NCBI GenBank assembly: GCA_017938505.1
Contig: JAGBBH010000034.1
Location: 1-32,906 of the forward strand
Direction of reading: 5' to 3'
Origin: Clostridia bacterium
GTDB lineage: Bacteria > Bacillota > Clostridia > Christensenellales > UBA1242
DNA: 32,906 nt
The notes beneath the pieces are model-generated. The model made no database searches. It had not been told where the DNA came from and saw nothing but the letters and a program-made list of their open reading frames with translations. A program made the position numbers and the translations under genes. Below are positions 15,175-23,925 of this stretch, piece after piece (the stretch's first letter is position 1; each line of letters begins with the position of its first letter).

Positions 15175-18033
15175 TTAAACATCTTCACCAAAAATTTCAA
15201 TGAACTCTTCTTCTGAAATCAACACGCTTCTTCCTTTTTGGCCATCTGCAGAAGAAATGTAACCCGCTTCTTCCATTTGGTCAATAATCCTCATAGCCTT
15301 TGGATAACCAATTGCAAATTTTCTTCGAAGCATAGAAGCAGATGCTTGACCACAATCAATTGAAACTTTCAATGCTTTTGGCAACAATGGATCCATTTCT
15401 GTGTTATAACCCGCACCATTTGAACTTCCATTGTTTGGATTGTTAGGATTTAAAATTTGTTCTTCAACATTCTTGTCAAACATTGGTTTGTTGTTTTCAA
15501 TTACATAATCTACAATGCTGTTAATTTCCTTTGTTGAAACATAACACCCTTGCACACGAGAAGGCTCTTTTGCTCCATTTGGGAAATAAAGCATATCACC
15601 CTTGCCAAGCAAGTCTTCTGCTCCAACTTTGCCCAAAATGGTCATACTGTCAAAAGAACTTGTAAGCGCAAAAGAAATTCTTGATGGGAAGTTTGCCTTG
15701 ATAAGTCCAGTAATTACATCTGTTGATGGTCTTTGTGTTGCCAAAATCAAATGAATTCCTGCTGCACGAGCCATTTGCGCAAGACGACAAAGTTTTTCTT
15801 CAACGCCCACCTTTCCGCCAGTCATCATAAGGTCAGCAACTTCATCGATAACAATGACAATAAATGGCAATTTTTTAATTTTTCCATTCAAAACTTCTGG
15901 AGTTTGATTAAACTCATTGATATCTTTAACTCTTGCATTGCTCAAAACTTGCAATCTTCTTTCCATTTCGCCAACAGCCCAAGTTAGTGCATTGATTGCT
16001 TTTTGTGCTTCTTTAATCGCTTTTGGAATTATCATATGTGGCAAATTCTCATAGCACGCAAATTCAACTTGTTTAGGGTCAACAAGAAGAATCCTCACAT
16101 CTTCTGGAGAAGCTCTATAGATAATGCTCAAAATGATAGCATTTAAGCAAACACTCTTTCCTGAACCCGTTGAACCCGCAACAAGCAAGTGTGTCAGTTT
16201 TGCCATATCAGCACAAATAGTTCTTCCTGCAATATCTTTTCCCATTGCGAAAGTAAGTGTTGATTTTGCTGTTTGGAATTCTTTTGAGAGCAAAATATCT
16301 CTAAACCCCACAGTAGCAATTGTATCGTTTGGAACTTCAACACCAACAACACTCTTTCCTGGAACCGGAGCTTCAATTCTGATTGCCCCCTCTGCCGCCA
16401 AAGAAAGTGCAATGTCGTCTTTACGGTTTTTAATTTTGCTTACCGCCACACCTTGAGGCATTTCAAGTTCATATCTTGTTACCGCGGGAGCAATGACAAC
16501 ACCTTGAACTTTTGCTGGAACACCAAAAGTTTCCAAAGTGTTTTCAAGCATAACCCTCTTTGTTGCAACATCATCACCCAAAGTTGAAAGGTCAACACTT
16601 TTTGTTGTCAAGAAATCAATAGGAGGTTTTTCATAGACATAAGGTTCAACAAGCGGTTCATCTTCCTCTTCAGGAATTGGAGAAACCTCCCTTGCAAGTT
16701 GCCCGTTTCTTGCATTAAACCTGTCCTCGTTTCTATGAAAATCTGCTCTTGCATCTTTATCCTCTTGTGTCATAAAACGATTGACATTTGCCCTGTCAGT
16801 AAACTTTCTTTCAAACTCAAGCCTTCCAACAGGTTTTTCTTTTTCAAAACTGCCGGAATTATCTCTTTCTGGAAGTCTTTCAAGTAAATTCCTTTCTGGG
16901 TCAACCGTCTTCGCATTTTCAAAAATCTCTGGATTTTCATTCTTTTCTTCTTCAATTGCACTTCGCAAAATGTCATCTGCCTCTGCAACAATTTCTTCAA
17001 CCTCAACCTCTGGAAGATTTTTTCTTACGATAGGTTGAGTGTCTGCAACAAACTCATCTTCACGGACAACTTCTTCTTGTTCAATAACTTTTTCCTCTTG
17101 TTCTGGAATCTGCTCAGTTTTAAGTGATTGCAAATTCTTTTCAACTTCCTTCACTTCTGGAGTCTGTTGCTGTTTTCTGAAATCTTTAAAATATTCATCA
17201 AGATTAATTTCAGGAGGAGTCAAAATCATCTCTCTCAAAGATTTTGGTTGCACTTTTTCTTGCTTAACTTCTTCCTTCTTTTGAGAATTTGGGTTTGGAT
17301 GAAATTCATAAGCATCATTACGCTTTTTGTTCAGCCCCAAAATTTCTCTCGCCGTAAGAGGTTTGTCTTCAACCTTTTCTTGCTCCTTCAAATTTCCATC
17401 AAGCATAACATTTACTTCTTCAAGCATTTTTGTTTGCTCTGGCGCAACATTTTCAACATTTCTTTCCGTTTTTGAATGTTTTTTGTCTTTAAGTTGCACA
17501 GAAACGGGTTCTTGCTGAACCCTGTCTTTCTTCAAAGCGTTGATGCTGTCAACAAGAAGTGCCACACAAAGAACCAGTGCCAAAGAAAAGATAATATATG
17601 CTCCGTAGATATTGGTAATATACAGAAAAATCGTTGTCAAAAGACCAACCACAAAACCGCCAGGGGTCCAAGTTTTAGTATAGTTCAAAGCCATATATTG
17701 CCAAAAATTTCCACTCTTACCACCAACAACAGCAAGTTGCAAAATGCAAAGCAAAAACACTGTTGAGAGCACAAGACAAATTGTATATTTTTTTGACATT
17801 ACATATCTTCTGTTGTTGACAAGAGCAAGTCCGACAACAAGCAAAATGATGCACAAAGGCCATGCAAAAACACCAAAAAGTCCAAGAAAAAAGACCTGAA
17901 GTGGCTTAACTATACCAGTCAACAAGAAAAAGACAACGGAAGCAAAACCAATGAAAGAGAAACCCACAATTTTTTTGACATTAGGATTTTTTTCTTTTTT
18001 CTTTTTGTTGGAATTCAGTTTGTAAATTGCCAT
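15175..18033 (-). CDS. ftsK: FtsK/SpoIIIE family DNA translocase
   Basis: This is a septal DNA pump that clears chromosome DNA through the closing division or sporulation septum. The 952-residue protein begins with a basic segment, then about four membrane helices (roughly residues 18-190). A long acidic Glu/Lys/Pro-rich linker (about 195-480) follows, then the motor with GSTGSGKS (620-627), VDPKQVEFACYENLPHM, the Walker B VIVIDEVADLMM and ATQRPSTDVITG. The C-terminal gamma winged helix (ASASMLRRKFAIGYPKAMRIID) reads polar DNA motifs. The start at 18033 follows GGAGGGACT; the longer in-frame start at 18084 has no ribosome site. rimO and pgsA follow without a terminator. Sequence alone does not show whether this is the division (FtsK/SftA) or sporulation (SpoIIIE) protein; the four-helix anchor fits SpoIIIE. 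Confidence 0.95.
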   Translation of the reverse strand: MAIYKLNSNKKKKEKNPNVKKIVGFSFIGFASVVFFLLTGIVKPLQVFFLGLFGVFAWPLCIILLVVGLALVNNRRYVMSKKYTICLVLSTVFLLCILQLAVVGGKSGNFWQYMALNYTKTWTPGGFVVGLLTTIFLYITNIYGAYIIFSLALVLCVALLVDSINALKKDRVQQEPVSVQLKDKKHSKTERNVENVAPEQTKMLEEVNVMLDGNLKEQEKVEDKPLTAREILGLNKKRNDAYEFHPNPNSQKKEEVKQEKVQPKSLREMILTPPEINLDEYFKDFRKQQQTPEVKEVEKNLQSLKTEQIPEQEEKVIEQEEVVREDEFVADTQPIVRKNLPEVEVEEIVAEADDILRSAIEEEKNENPEIFENAKTVDPERNLLERLPERDNSGSFEKEKPVGRLEFERKFTDRANVNRFMTQEDKDARADFHRNEDRFNARNGQLAREVSPIPEEEDEPLVEPYVYEKPPIDFLTTKSVDLSTLGDDVATKRVMLENTLETFGVPAKVQGVVIAPAVTRYELEMPQGVAVSKIKNRKDDIALSLAAEGAIRIEAPVPGKSVVGVEVPNDTIATVGFRDILLSKEFQTAKSTLTFAMGKDIAGRTICADMAKLTHLLVAGSTGSGKSVCLNAIILSIIYRASPEDVRILLVDPKQVEFACYENLPHMIIPKAIKEAQKAINALTWAVGEMERRLQVLSNARVKDINEFNQTPEVLNGKIKKLPFIVIVIDEVADLMMTGGKVGVEEKLCRLAQMARAAGIHLILATQRPSTDVITGLIKANFPSRISFALTSSFDSMTILGKVGAEDLLGKGDMLYFPNGAKEPSRVQGCYVSTKEINSIVDYVIENNKPMFDKNVEEQILNPNNPNNGSSNGAGYNTEMDPLLPKALKVSIDCGQASASMLRRKFAIGYPKAMRIIDQMEEAGYISSADGQKGRSVLISEEEFIEIFGEDV

Positions 18034-18094
18034 AGTCCCTCCAAAAGATAAATTCAAGGCAACACGAAAGAAAGATTTGCCCAATCTTTATGTT

Positions 18095-18123
18095 ATTGTA
18101 ACACTAAATGGCCCTCAAAACAA
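18095..18123 (-). promoter_or_regulatory. Promoter of the ftsK-rimO-pgsA operon
   Basis: TTGTTT (18123-18118), a 17-bp spacer and TACAAT (18100-18095) lie about 60 nt before the ftsK start. Confidence 0.55.
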
Positions 18124-18193
18124 ACAGATTTCACAAAAAACATCAATAATTTTGTCAATATCCCAAAAAAGGACTTCCTCTGCTTTACAAATT

Positions 18194-18925
18194 TCAAATT
18201 TGCATCAAATTTTCACTGACCGTGCAAAGTTCAAACCCTTGCTCTTGCAAAGTTATGACAATTTTCTCAAGAGCATTTGCAGTCGTTTTTGTGGGATGCA
18301 TAAGAACAAAATCGCCCCCGCTGCAATTTTTTGTAGCGCGTTTATAAATAAGTTCACTATCCTTATCTCTCCAATCGATTGTGTCCCTCCCTTCTGTCCA
18401 CATAATGGTCTTATAACCAAGTTCGCTTGCCATTTGAACAGTTTTAGCATTGTAAGACCCGCTTGGAGGAGCAAAAAGATTCATGTCCACCCCAATAAGG
18501 TTTTTGACAAGTTTGTGAGTGTTGACAATCTCCTCATAATTTTTTTCTGCCGACAATTTTCCTTGGTCTTTGTGATAATATCCGTGATTTCCAATTTCGT
18601 GCCCCGCCTCATATATTTTTGCCAACATTTGACTTTCTTTAACTGCCCAAGTTCCGCCAACAAAAAATGTTGTCTTAACATTATATTTGTCCAAGACTTC
18701 CAGCATTTGGTCAAGATATTCAGTTCCCCAATAGACATTAATCATCAAACTGACCTTGTTTGAGTTCTCGTTTCCGCTATAATATACACCGTTGACTGTG
18801 TTGGAACTTGAAACAAGTCCAACACCAAAAACTGCCAAACTTGATACAACTGCAAGCATAAAAACGATAACGAAATTCACAAAAAATTTTTTAGAACTGA
18901 TAGTGATAAAAGTTGATTTTTTCAT
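18194..18925 (-). CDS. PdaB-like polysaccharide deacetylase family protein with altered active site
   Basis: This 243-residue protein has an N-terminal membrane anchor (FVNFVIVFMLAVVSSLAVFGVGLV) and an extracytoplasmic NodB-homology domain like the sporulation deacetylase PdaB. Present motifs are VKTTFFVGGTWA, GHEIGNHGYYH (H114-x3-H118, metal ligands), APPSGSYN, MWTEGRDTIDW and FVLMHPT. The first NodB motif, normally TFDDG or FDxxWG, reads MINVYWG, so the aspartates used as base and metal ligand are missing. It may be inactive or bind glycan only. The ATG has no Shine-Dalgarno and TATAAT abuts it directly. A possible leaderless promoter is TTGGTT-18-CATAGA ending 7 nt before the ATG. It is divergent from the ABC genes. 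Confidence 0.85.
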   Translation of the reverse strand: MKKSTFITISSKKFFVNFVIVFMLAVVSSLAVFGVGLVSSSNTVNGVYYSGNENSNKVSLMINVYWGTEYLDQMLEVLDKYNVKTTFFVGGTWAVKESQMLAKIYEAGHEIGNHGYYHKDQGKLSAEKNYEEIVNTHKLVKNLIGVDMNLFAPPSGSYNAKTVQMASELGYKTIMWTEGRDTIDWRDKDSELIYKRATKNCSGGDFVLMHPTKTTANALEKIVITLQEQGFELCTVSENLMQI

Positions 18926-18990
18926 ATTATAATCTATGTTGCTTTGTCCAAAAAATAACCAAATAGAAACAACAATTTACATATAAAACC

Positions 18991-19019
18991 TTTACATTTC
19001 TTTTTTTGTTTGTTATAAT
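18991..19019 (+). promoter_or_regulatory. Promoter of the ABC transporter operon, predicted leaderless
   Basis: TTTACA (18991-18996), a 17-bp spacer and TATAAT (19014-19019) are followed by six bases (TGAATT) and the ATG of the ATPase. The expected transcription start coincides with the start codon, and no Shine-Dalgarno is present. Confidence 0.8.
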
Positions 19020-19025
19020 TGAATT

Positions 19026-19964
19026 ATGAATAAAAACAACCTTCTTGTCGTGAATAATTTATCGGTGATAATCAAAGACAGATTCTTGGTAAAGAATGTT
19101 TCTTTTTCATTGCCTGTTGGCGAATGTTATGGAATTGTCGGAGAAGATAGGTCTGGAAAAACCAGTCTTTTAAAGGTTCTTTCTGGTTCACTTCCTATCA
19201 GTCAAGGACAAATTTTCATTGAAAATGAAGATGCTTCTGCAAACCTTTCGGCATTTGCAAAAACAAGCGTCTGCCTTGACCCTCCTGTTTTTTTTAAATT
19301 CCAAACGGTTTTAAACAATTTGCAATATCTCTCTATGCTAAGTGGTGTGCATAGCAAAAAAGAAATCATAGAAGTGCTCAAAAAATTCAACCTTGAAAAA
19401 AAACTCAAAACAAGGGTTTTGTTTTTGTCATATTTTGAGAAAAAACTTATGGCTCTCGCCCTCGCTTTCTTGACAAAGCCAAAACTTATGCTCCTTGATG
19501 AGCCTTTCAAAAACCTTCCAGAAGCGCAAATCAAACAACTCAAAGAACACCTTACACAATTGCAATTAAATGGTTCTTCAATTTTGATTTCTTCACAAAA
19601 GATTGAAAATTTAGAAGAAGATTGCTCAAAAATCATATTTATGCAAGACAGAGAGATTAAACAAATCTTAACAAACAATCAATGCGAAAAACTTGTTGGT
19701 GAAAAAGAATTTGCATTTGTCAAAGTTAAATATCCACACTACACAGGCACTTTACTTATCAAAAACTTTGGACTTAAAGTGAAAATTCTTGGAAACAAGG
19801 TCCTTTTCAACGGAGATGAAGAAAAAACAAGCGAAATTGTTCGCCACTTGACTGTTTCAAAAATTGAAACCTATTCGGCAGGAATGATAACTCAAAAAAC
19901 GGAGAAAATATTTGCTAGTTTAACTCCATTTTTCAAGGAGGAAAAAAATGAAGAAAATTCTTAA
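19026..19964 (+). CDS. ABC transporter ATP-binding protein with degenerate signature and H-loop
   Basis: This is the nucleotide-binding subunit of an ABC-2 type exporter. Walker A is GEDRSGKT (39-46) and Walker B is KLMLLDEP (D158, E159), both usable. The signature, normally LSGGQ or LSGGM, is LSYFE (134-138). The switch His expected after the beta strand ILIS is replaced (SSQK, Q191). About 100 further residues form a C-terminal extension of unknown role. The gene overlaps the permease by 17 bp, so they surely form one complex. With two of the contact motifs changed, a homodimer would be expected to hydrolyse ATP poorly; the fold is nevertheless intact. Substrate unknown. Confidence 0.88.
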   Translation: MNKNNLLVVNNLSVIIKDRFLVKNVSFSLPVGECYGIVGEDRSGKTSLLKVLSGSLPISQGQIFIENEDASANLSAFAKTSVCLDPPVFFKFQTVLNNLQYLSMLSGVHSKKEIIEVLKKFNLEKKLKTRVLFLSYFEKKLMALALAFLTKPKLMLLDEPFKNLPEAQIKQLKEHLTQLQLNGSSILISSQKIENLEEDCSKIIFMQDREIKQILTNNQCEKLVGEKEFAFVKVKYPHYTGTLLIKNFGLKVKILGNKVLFNGDEEKTSEIVRHLTVSKIETYSAGMITQKTEKIFASLTPFFKEEKNEENS

Positions 19965-21639
19965 AATTGCCTCCTACGACTTCAAACGACTCGTGTTCAA
20001 TCCAATAACTTTGGTTGTGTTCTTTGTTGTTTTGGCCCTTTGCCTGATTTCTGGCATTGTTTACAAAATTCCAACAACCCCTGCCTACACTGCTGAATTG
20101 TCTGGATCTTCTGCAAGAGACCTTTACACAGACTTCTTCAGTTCAAGTGCCTCAAAAGACACAAAAAACAAACTCGATGCCACAATCGAAAGTGCAAACG
20201 ACTATATCAAAGCACAACGAAATTGTTACGATTTTTATGATTTGGCTCAAATCAACACGCAATTTAAAAGCATAAACAACCAATTGCGTCTTTACAAAGA
20301 AAGTCCAAGCGGTTCTTGTGAGTATCTAACAAACAACAACATTGACCCAATCATTCTTGCTGCAAACGACTTGCAAGATTTTGTTACAAAATTTCAAAAT
20401 ATGCCCGAATTTCACAGCAACTTGGTCTTTAAAACATCTGAATTTGAAGATTTGGAAGAAATGAGTGAATTCTTTACAGCTCAAGCAAATTCAAATCAGA
20501 ACATAAGAACAATACTAGATAAAATGTATGAACATAAAGACTATATTGTTCGTTTAAATGAAATCACAAAAGAAGCAGAAAACGAAACATGGCTTGTTTC
20601 AAGCGAAACCCTCGCAGAGTTTGAATCCTTGATTGCTTATGGCAAGGACAAGTTGATAACAATTTCTGATGAAATGCATAGACTTTATTCCGACCCAAGT
20701 TCATTGGACAAAGAAAAAACAAATGATATGAAAAGTCTTGCAACCAACTACAAACTCACTTGCGAAAGCGTAAAGGCTTCAATCGAGTTGCAATTAAAGA
20801 AAATGCTCCAAAACCATTTTGGAAACATTGAAAATTTGTATGGATATGAATCTTTTGATTTGCAAGAAACAGATTTAGCACTTACAAAAATAAACCACTT
20901 CTTGCAAGACGATTCCCCTTATTACAGACAACCACAACAAGCACTCAACTTCAACACAGCATCTTATGAAGTTTCAATTTATGACCATTCTTATTTCATT
21001 ATGAGCCTTGTAGGCCTTTTGGTTGCTCTTTTTGGAATTTTCTGTGCATACAAACTTTTTGGAAGGGACAGAAAAAGTGGAAAAATGGACATCATCTTGT
21101 CTCAAAATGTAACATTCTCTCAAGTGTTTGCTGGAAAGTTTTTGGCAATCGTCTATTCAACATCATTCTTCTTGGCGGTGTTTTTGGTTGTAAGTTTATG
21201 TTGGGGATTCTTGTTCTATTCGACCTTGCCAAATGCAATTTTTGCAATTTTCAATTTAAAAACAGCCTACACAATTCACCCATTTTTGTTCTTGCTAATC
21301 AAAGTTATAGGAATTGAACTTCAAGCAATTTTCTACTCAGTTTTGGCATTGTTTGTAATGAACCTGTCTAGAAAGTTCCATTTAAATTTTGCCATAAGCC
21401 TTTGCATCTTTGCAATAGCAACTGTGTGCAATCTGTTCTTTAATGGTTCAATTGTCTATTGTTTGTTCCCATTCGTTCATGCGGACCTAACATCGTTCTT
21501 GGGTGGAGCAACAATGCAGACAGGATTTTTGCGAACTTCGCTGTATTTCAATGGCAACTTCTTTATTTCATTGATATATTATTTGGTTGTGGTTGTTTTG
21601 TTTTACAACTTTACAAAAAATATGTTTAAAAAGAATTAG
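19948..21639 (+). CDS. ABC-2 type transporter permease subunit
   Basis: This 563-residue membrane subunit has one N-terminal helix (ITLVVFFVVLALCLISGIVY), then a large outside domain of about 300 residues (about 45-345, rich in Asn, Ser, Asp and Glu, probably helical). Five or six helices follow from residue 349 (YFIMSLVGLLVALFGIFCAY onward). The motif LFGRDRKSGKMDIILSQ after the second helix is a typical ABC-2 cytoplasmic coupling region. An AAGGAGG site inside the end of the ATPase gene sets the start, giving a 17-bp overlap. The big extracytoplasmic insertion is the usual plan for exporters of antimicrobial or lipid substrates, but nothing in the sequence names the substrate. Confidence 0.85.
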   Translation: MKKILKIASYDFKRLVFNPITLVVFFVVLALCLISGIVYKIPTTPAYTAELSGSSARDLYTDFFSSSASKDTKNKLDATIESANDYIKAQRNCYDFYDLAQINTQFKSINNQLRLYKESPSGSCEYLTNNNIDPIILAANDLQDFVTKFQNMPEFHSNLVFKTSEFEDLEEMSEFFTAQANSNQNIRTILDKMYEHKDYIVRLNEITKEAENETWLVSSETLAEFESLIAYGKDKLITISDEMHRLYSDPSSLDKEKTNDMKSLATNYKLTCESVKASIELQLKKMLQNHFGNIENLYGYESFDLQETDLALTKINHFLQDDSPYYRQPQQALNFNTASYEVSIYDHSYFIMSLVGLLVALFGIFCAYKLFGRDRKSGKMDIILSQNVTFSQVFAGKFLAIVYSTSFFLAVFLVVSLCWGFLFYSTLPNAIFAIFNLKTAYTIHPFLFLLIKVIGIELQAIFYSVLALFVMNLSRKFHLNFAISLCIFAIATVCNLFFNGSIVYCLFPFVHADLTSFLGGATMQTGFLRTSLYFNGNFFISLIYYLVVVVLFYNFTKNMFKKN

Positions 21640-21846
21640 AAAAAATCAAACTAATTATTTTTAAATAACTAAATAATTCATATATTGAATTTACAATTAT
21701 TTTTGCAAATAAATTAAAATTAAATAAATCGGAATTAAAATTATTTAAAAATTACATTTTAATTTAATTAAAACTTAAACAAAGAATTAAAAATTTTTAG
21801 TAAAGTTTAAAAATATTAAAAATTTTTAATTTTTTTATTGTATCAT
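21640..21846. other. Extremely AT-rich spacer with a repeated A5T5 palindrome
   Basis: About 200 bp between the ABC permease and the degV promoter are almost entirely A and T, far beyond other spacers here. The element ATTAAAAATTTTTA occurs twice (starting near 21786 and at 21815). The second copy is a perfect 16-bp palindrome followed by seven T, so it could act as a weak terminator. No open frame of note is present. Confidence 0.6.
21815..21837 (+). terminator. Possible AT-only terminator after the ABC operon
   Basis: ATTAAAAA and TTTTTAAT form a perfect palindrome followed by TTTTTTT. With no G-C pairs and no unpaired loop it would be weak, so the call is tentative. Confidence 0.3.
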
Positions 21847-21875
21847 TTGCAAATTTCACTTGTTTTTGATAAAAT
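21847..21875 (+). promoter_or_regulatory. Promoter of the degV gene
   Basis: TTGCAA (21847-21852), a 17-bp spacer and TAAAAT (21870-21875) precede a TAGGAG ribosome site and the ATG at 21898. Confidence 0.7.
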
Positions 21876-21897
21876 TAAAACGATTAGGAGAACTATA

Positions 21898-22731
21898 ATG
21901 AAATATAAAATTGTTACAGAAGCATCAGTTGATATGTCGCCTGAATTTATAAAAGAAAACGACATCACCGTCTTGCCAATTGAAGTAAATTTCAACGGAG
22001 ACCTTTACCCAGAAGGCTTGCCAAATGACCAGTTTTACGAAAAACTTAAACAAGGAATAATTCCAAAAACAAGTCAACCAAATCAATTCAAGTTTGAAAC
22101 AGCACTCACCCCTTATGCAAACAAAGAAGATTGGTTTGTGTTTACGATTGTCATTTCTTCCAACCTGGCAGGAACAATCTCTCAAGCAAAGAATGCGGTT
22201 GAAAGTTTATCAATGAAAAATGTTTACATCTGCGACAGTCAAGTTACGACTTTTGCAGAAGGTGCGCTTATCACAGAGTTTGTTAAGTGGTTAAAAGCAA
22301 ATCCAAACTGCACTCCAGAAGAAGCAACTCAAAAACTTGAAGACCTTAAAAGCAGAGTTAAACTCGTTGCAATCATTGGTGATTTGAAATATCTCAAACA
22401 AGGTGGAAGATTGTCAACTGTCAAGTTTATCGCCGCATCAGTTTTAGGAATCAGACCAATCATCAATCTTGATGGCGGAAAGGTTACAACAGCTGGCACT
22501 TTCAGAGGAGAATATGCCAACAAGTTTTTACTCGAATGTGCAAGCAAACGCAATAAAGATTATCCGCTTTATTTTGGACACTCTGCAAACATTGGACTGC
22601 TTGAAAAATTCATAAATAAATATTCTGCCGAACTTGGAACAACATTTGACGAGGCAAACATTTTCGACATAGGCTGTGTTGTTGGAACCCATGTTGGTCC
22701 AAACTGCTATGGTTTTGCTTATTTTGAATAA
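21898..22731 (+). CDS. DegV family protein (fatty-acid-binding, FakB-like)
   Basis: DegV proteins bind a fatty acid and, as FakB, present it to a fatty-acid kinase. The 277-residue sequence shows the family's opening KIVTEASVDMSPEF, the lipid-contact PKTSQPN, ISSNLAGTISQAKNAV, and LKYLKQGGRLS in the C-terminal half, all in order. The start at 21898 follows TAGGAG; an upstream in-frame TTG lies before the promoter's -35 box. It is a single-gene unit with its own promoter and terminator. No kinase gene (fakA) is nearby, so its partner would have to be encoded elsewhere. Confidence 0.92.
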   Translation: MKYKIVTEASVDMSPEFIKENDITVLPIEVNFNGDLYPEGLPNDQFYEKLKQGIIPKTSQPNQFKFETALTPYANKEDWFVFTIVISSNLAGTISQAKNAVESLSMKNVYICDSQVTTFAEGALITEFVKWLKANPNCTPEEATQKLEDLKSRVKLVAIIGDLKYLKQGGRLSTVKFIAASVLGIRPIINLDGGKVTTAGTFRGEYANKFLLECASKRNKDYPLYFGHSANIGLLEKFINKYSAELGTTFDEANIFDIGCVVGTHVGPNCYGFAYFE

Positions 22732-22746
22732 CTAAATAAAATCAAT

Positions 22747-22775
22747 AAATGTCCGATTTCCTCGGACATTTTTCA
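22747..22775 (+). terminator. Rho-independent terminator after degV
   Basis: AAATGTCCGA and TCGGACATTT form a perfect 10-bp stem around a 5-nt loop, followed by T. It may also serve the convergent gene, but the T tract on that strand is short. Confidence 0.88.
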
Positions 22776-22829
22776 TTTATTTTCTTTCAAATTTCATTGC
22801 GAAAGTGCAACACAAAACAGGCATACCTA

Positions 22830-23042
22830 TCAGACTCTGGTCCCAAAAGGTTTGATTCTGCTTGCAGAAATTTCTATGTCAAACACAAAGATGTTTTCCT
22901 TTTTCCTGAACCTCACCACAACATCATCAGAAAGAAGAAAGAAATTTCTTGCCAAAGCAGTGGCTTCACTTTTCAAAATTTCAGACAATTCTTCCAAATT
23001 TTTGAATTTATCTCGAACTAGCAATTCATTCATTCTGTCCAT
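22830..23042 (-). CDS. Small protein downstream of minD, possible divergent MinE
   Basis: This 70-residue protein starts at 23042, where GGAGGG lies about 5 nt upstream. After a short helical N-terminus (LEELSEILKSEATALARNFF) comes DDVVVRFRKKENIFVFDIEI. This compares with the MinE topological-specificity region, where a helix is followed by a beta strand such as VTVQL, a turn, and ISILELNV. MinE drives MinD off the membrane and sets the division site. Identity is low and the N-terminal membrane/anti-MinC segment is short or missing, so the assignment rests on position and the strand pattern. A GATAAT box in the 74-bp gap could give it its own promoter. Confidence 0.5.
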   Translation of the reverse strand: MDRMNELLVRDKFKNLEELSEILKSEATALARNFFLLSDDVVVRFRKKENIFVFDIEISASRIKPFGTRV

Positions 23043-23116
23043 TTTTCCCTCCAAAATACAAAAATTATCATTTAAAATCAAAGACTATAATCAAAATTAA
23101 AATCAAAAACAATTTA

Positions 23117-23908
23117 TCAAACAAGTTTTCTTATGTTTCTCTTTAAATAGCCAAAAAGTCCTTTATATTTGTAAGTGCAATCGAATATTTTTCTGCATCC
23201 ATTATGTATGTTCTCAGCTAGCAATGTGAATGCTCTTGCACTTTCCCCGTCAGTCATAATGTGTCCTTGTGCGGACATTTTTGAAACAAAATCGTCTTCA
23301 GGAACAACTCCAACCAGCGAAATGTTCATTGCTTTAACGATATTTTCAATGCCAATCATTTCCCCTGACATCAACAAATCCCCTCTCATACGATTGATAA
23401 CAAGTCCTTTGCTTTCGATGTTATATTGCGACAACAAACCAACAACTTTATCAGCATCTCGAATACTTGAAAGATGAGGGGTTACAACAACCAATGCTTC
23501 GGTTGCAGGATAAACTGCCCTATGAAATCCTGCTTCGACACCAGCCGGACAGTCAATGAGAATATAATCAAAAGAATGGTCAATGATGTCAACAATGTTT
23601 TTTATGTGTTCTCCGGAAATTTTGCTTGAAGCATAGGTATGTGTTGACGGCAAAAGATAAAGTGAGGGATAATCAGGGACTTGCACCAATGCTTGTCTTA
23701 CCCTGCACTTGCCAGATACAACATCAGTAATGTCAAAAACGACTTGTTTTTCAAGCCCCATAACCACATCAAGGTTGTTAAGACCAATGTCAACATCAAG
23801 AATGACTACCCTAAACCCCAATCTAGACAAATAAACACCCAAGTTTGCACAAACAGTAGTTTTTCCGACCCCACCTTTTCCGCTTGTTACAACAATTTTT
23901 CTTGCCAT
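23117..23908 (-). CDS. minD: Septum-site determining ATPase MinD
   Basis: MinD is a membrane-cycling ATPase that positions the division inhibitor MinC at cell poles. The deviant Walker A KGGVGKTT is at residues 11-18. LDVDIGLNNLDVVMGLE and IDCPAGVEAGFHRA follow, then TPHLSSIRDADKVVGLL. The C-terminus KGLFGYLKRNIRKLV is an amphipathic membrane-targeting helix, which separates MinD from ParA and FlhG. At 263 residues it has family length. The start at 23908 (MARKIVV) is preceded by GAGGTG; a GTG two codons upstream overlaps that site. minC is not adjacent on either side. Confidence 0.95.
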   Translation of the reverse strand: MARKIVVTSGKGGVGKTTVCANLGVYLSRLGFRVVILDVDIGLNNLDVVMGLEKQVVFDITDVVSGKCRVRQALVQVPDYPSLYLLPSTHTYASSKISGEHIKNIVDIIDHSFDYILIDCPAGVEAGFHRAVYPATEALVVVTPHLSSIRDADKVVGLLSQYNIESKGLVINRMRGDLLMSGEMIGIENIVKAMNISLVGVVPEDDFVSKMSAQGHIMTDGESARAFTLLAENIHNGCRKIFDCTYKYKGLFGYLKRNIRKLV

Positions 23909-23925
23909 AGACACCTCATAAGCCT

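Noticed and set aside
18077..18763. A 228-codon plus-strand open frame
   Set aside because: It lies antisense to the conserved deacetylase gene, has no ribosome site, and its sequence has no family features.
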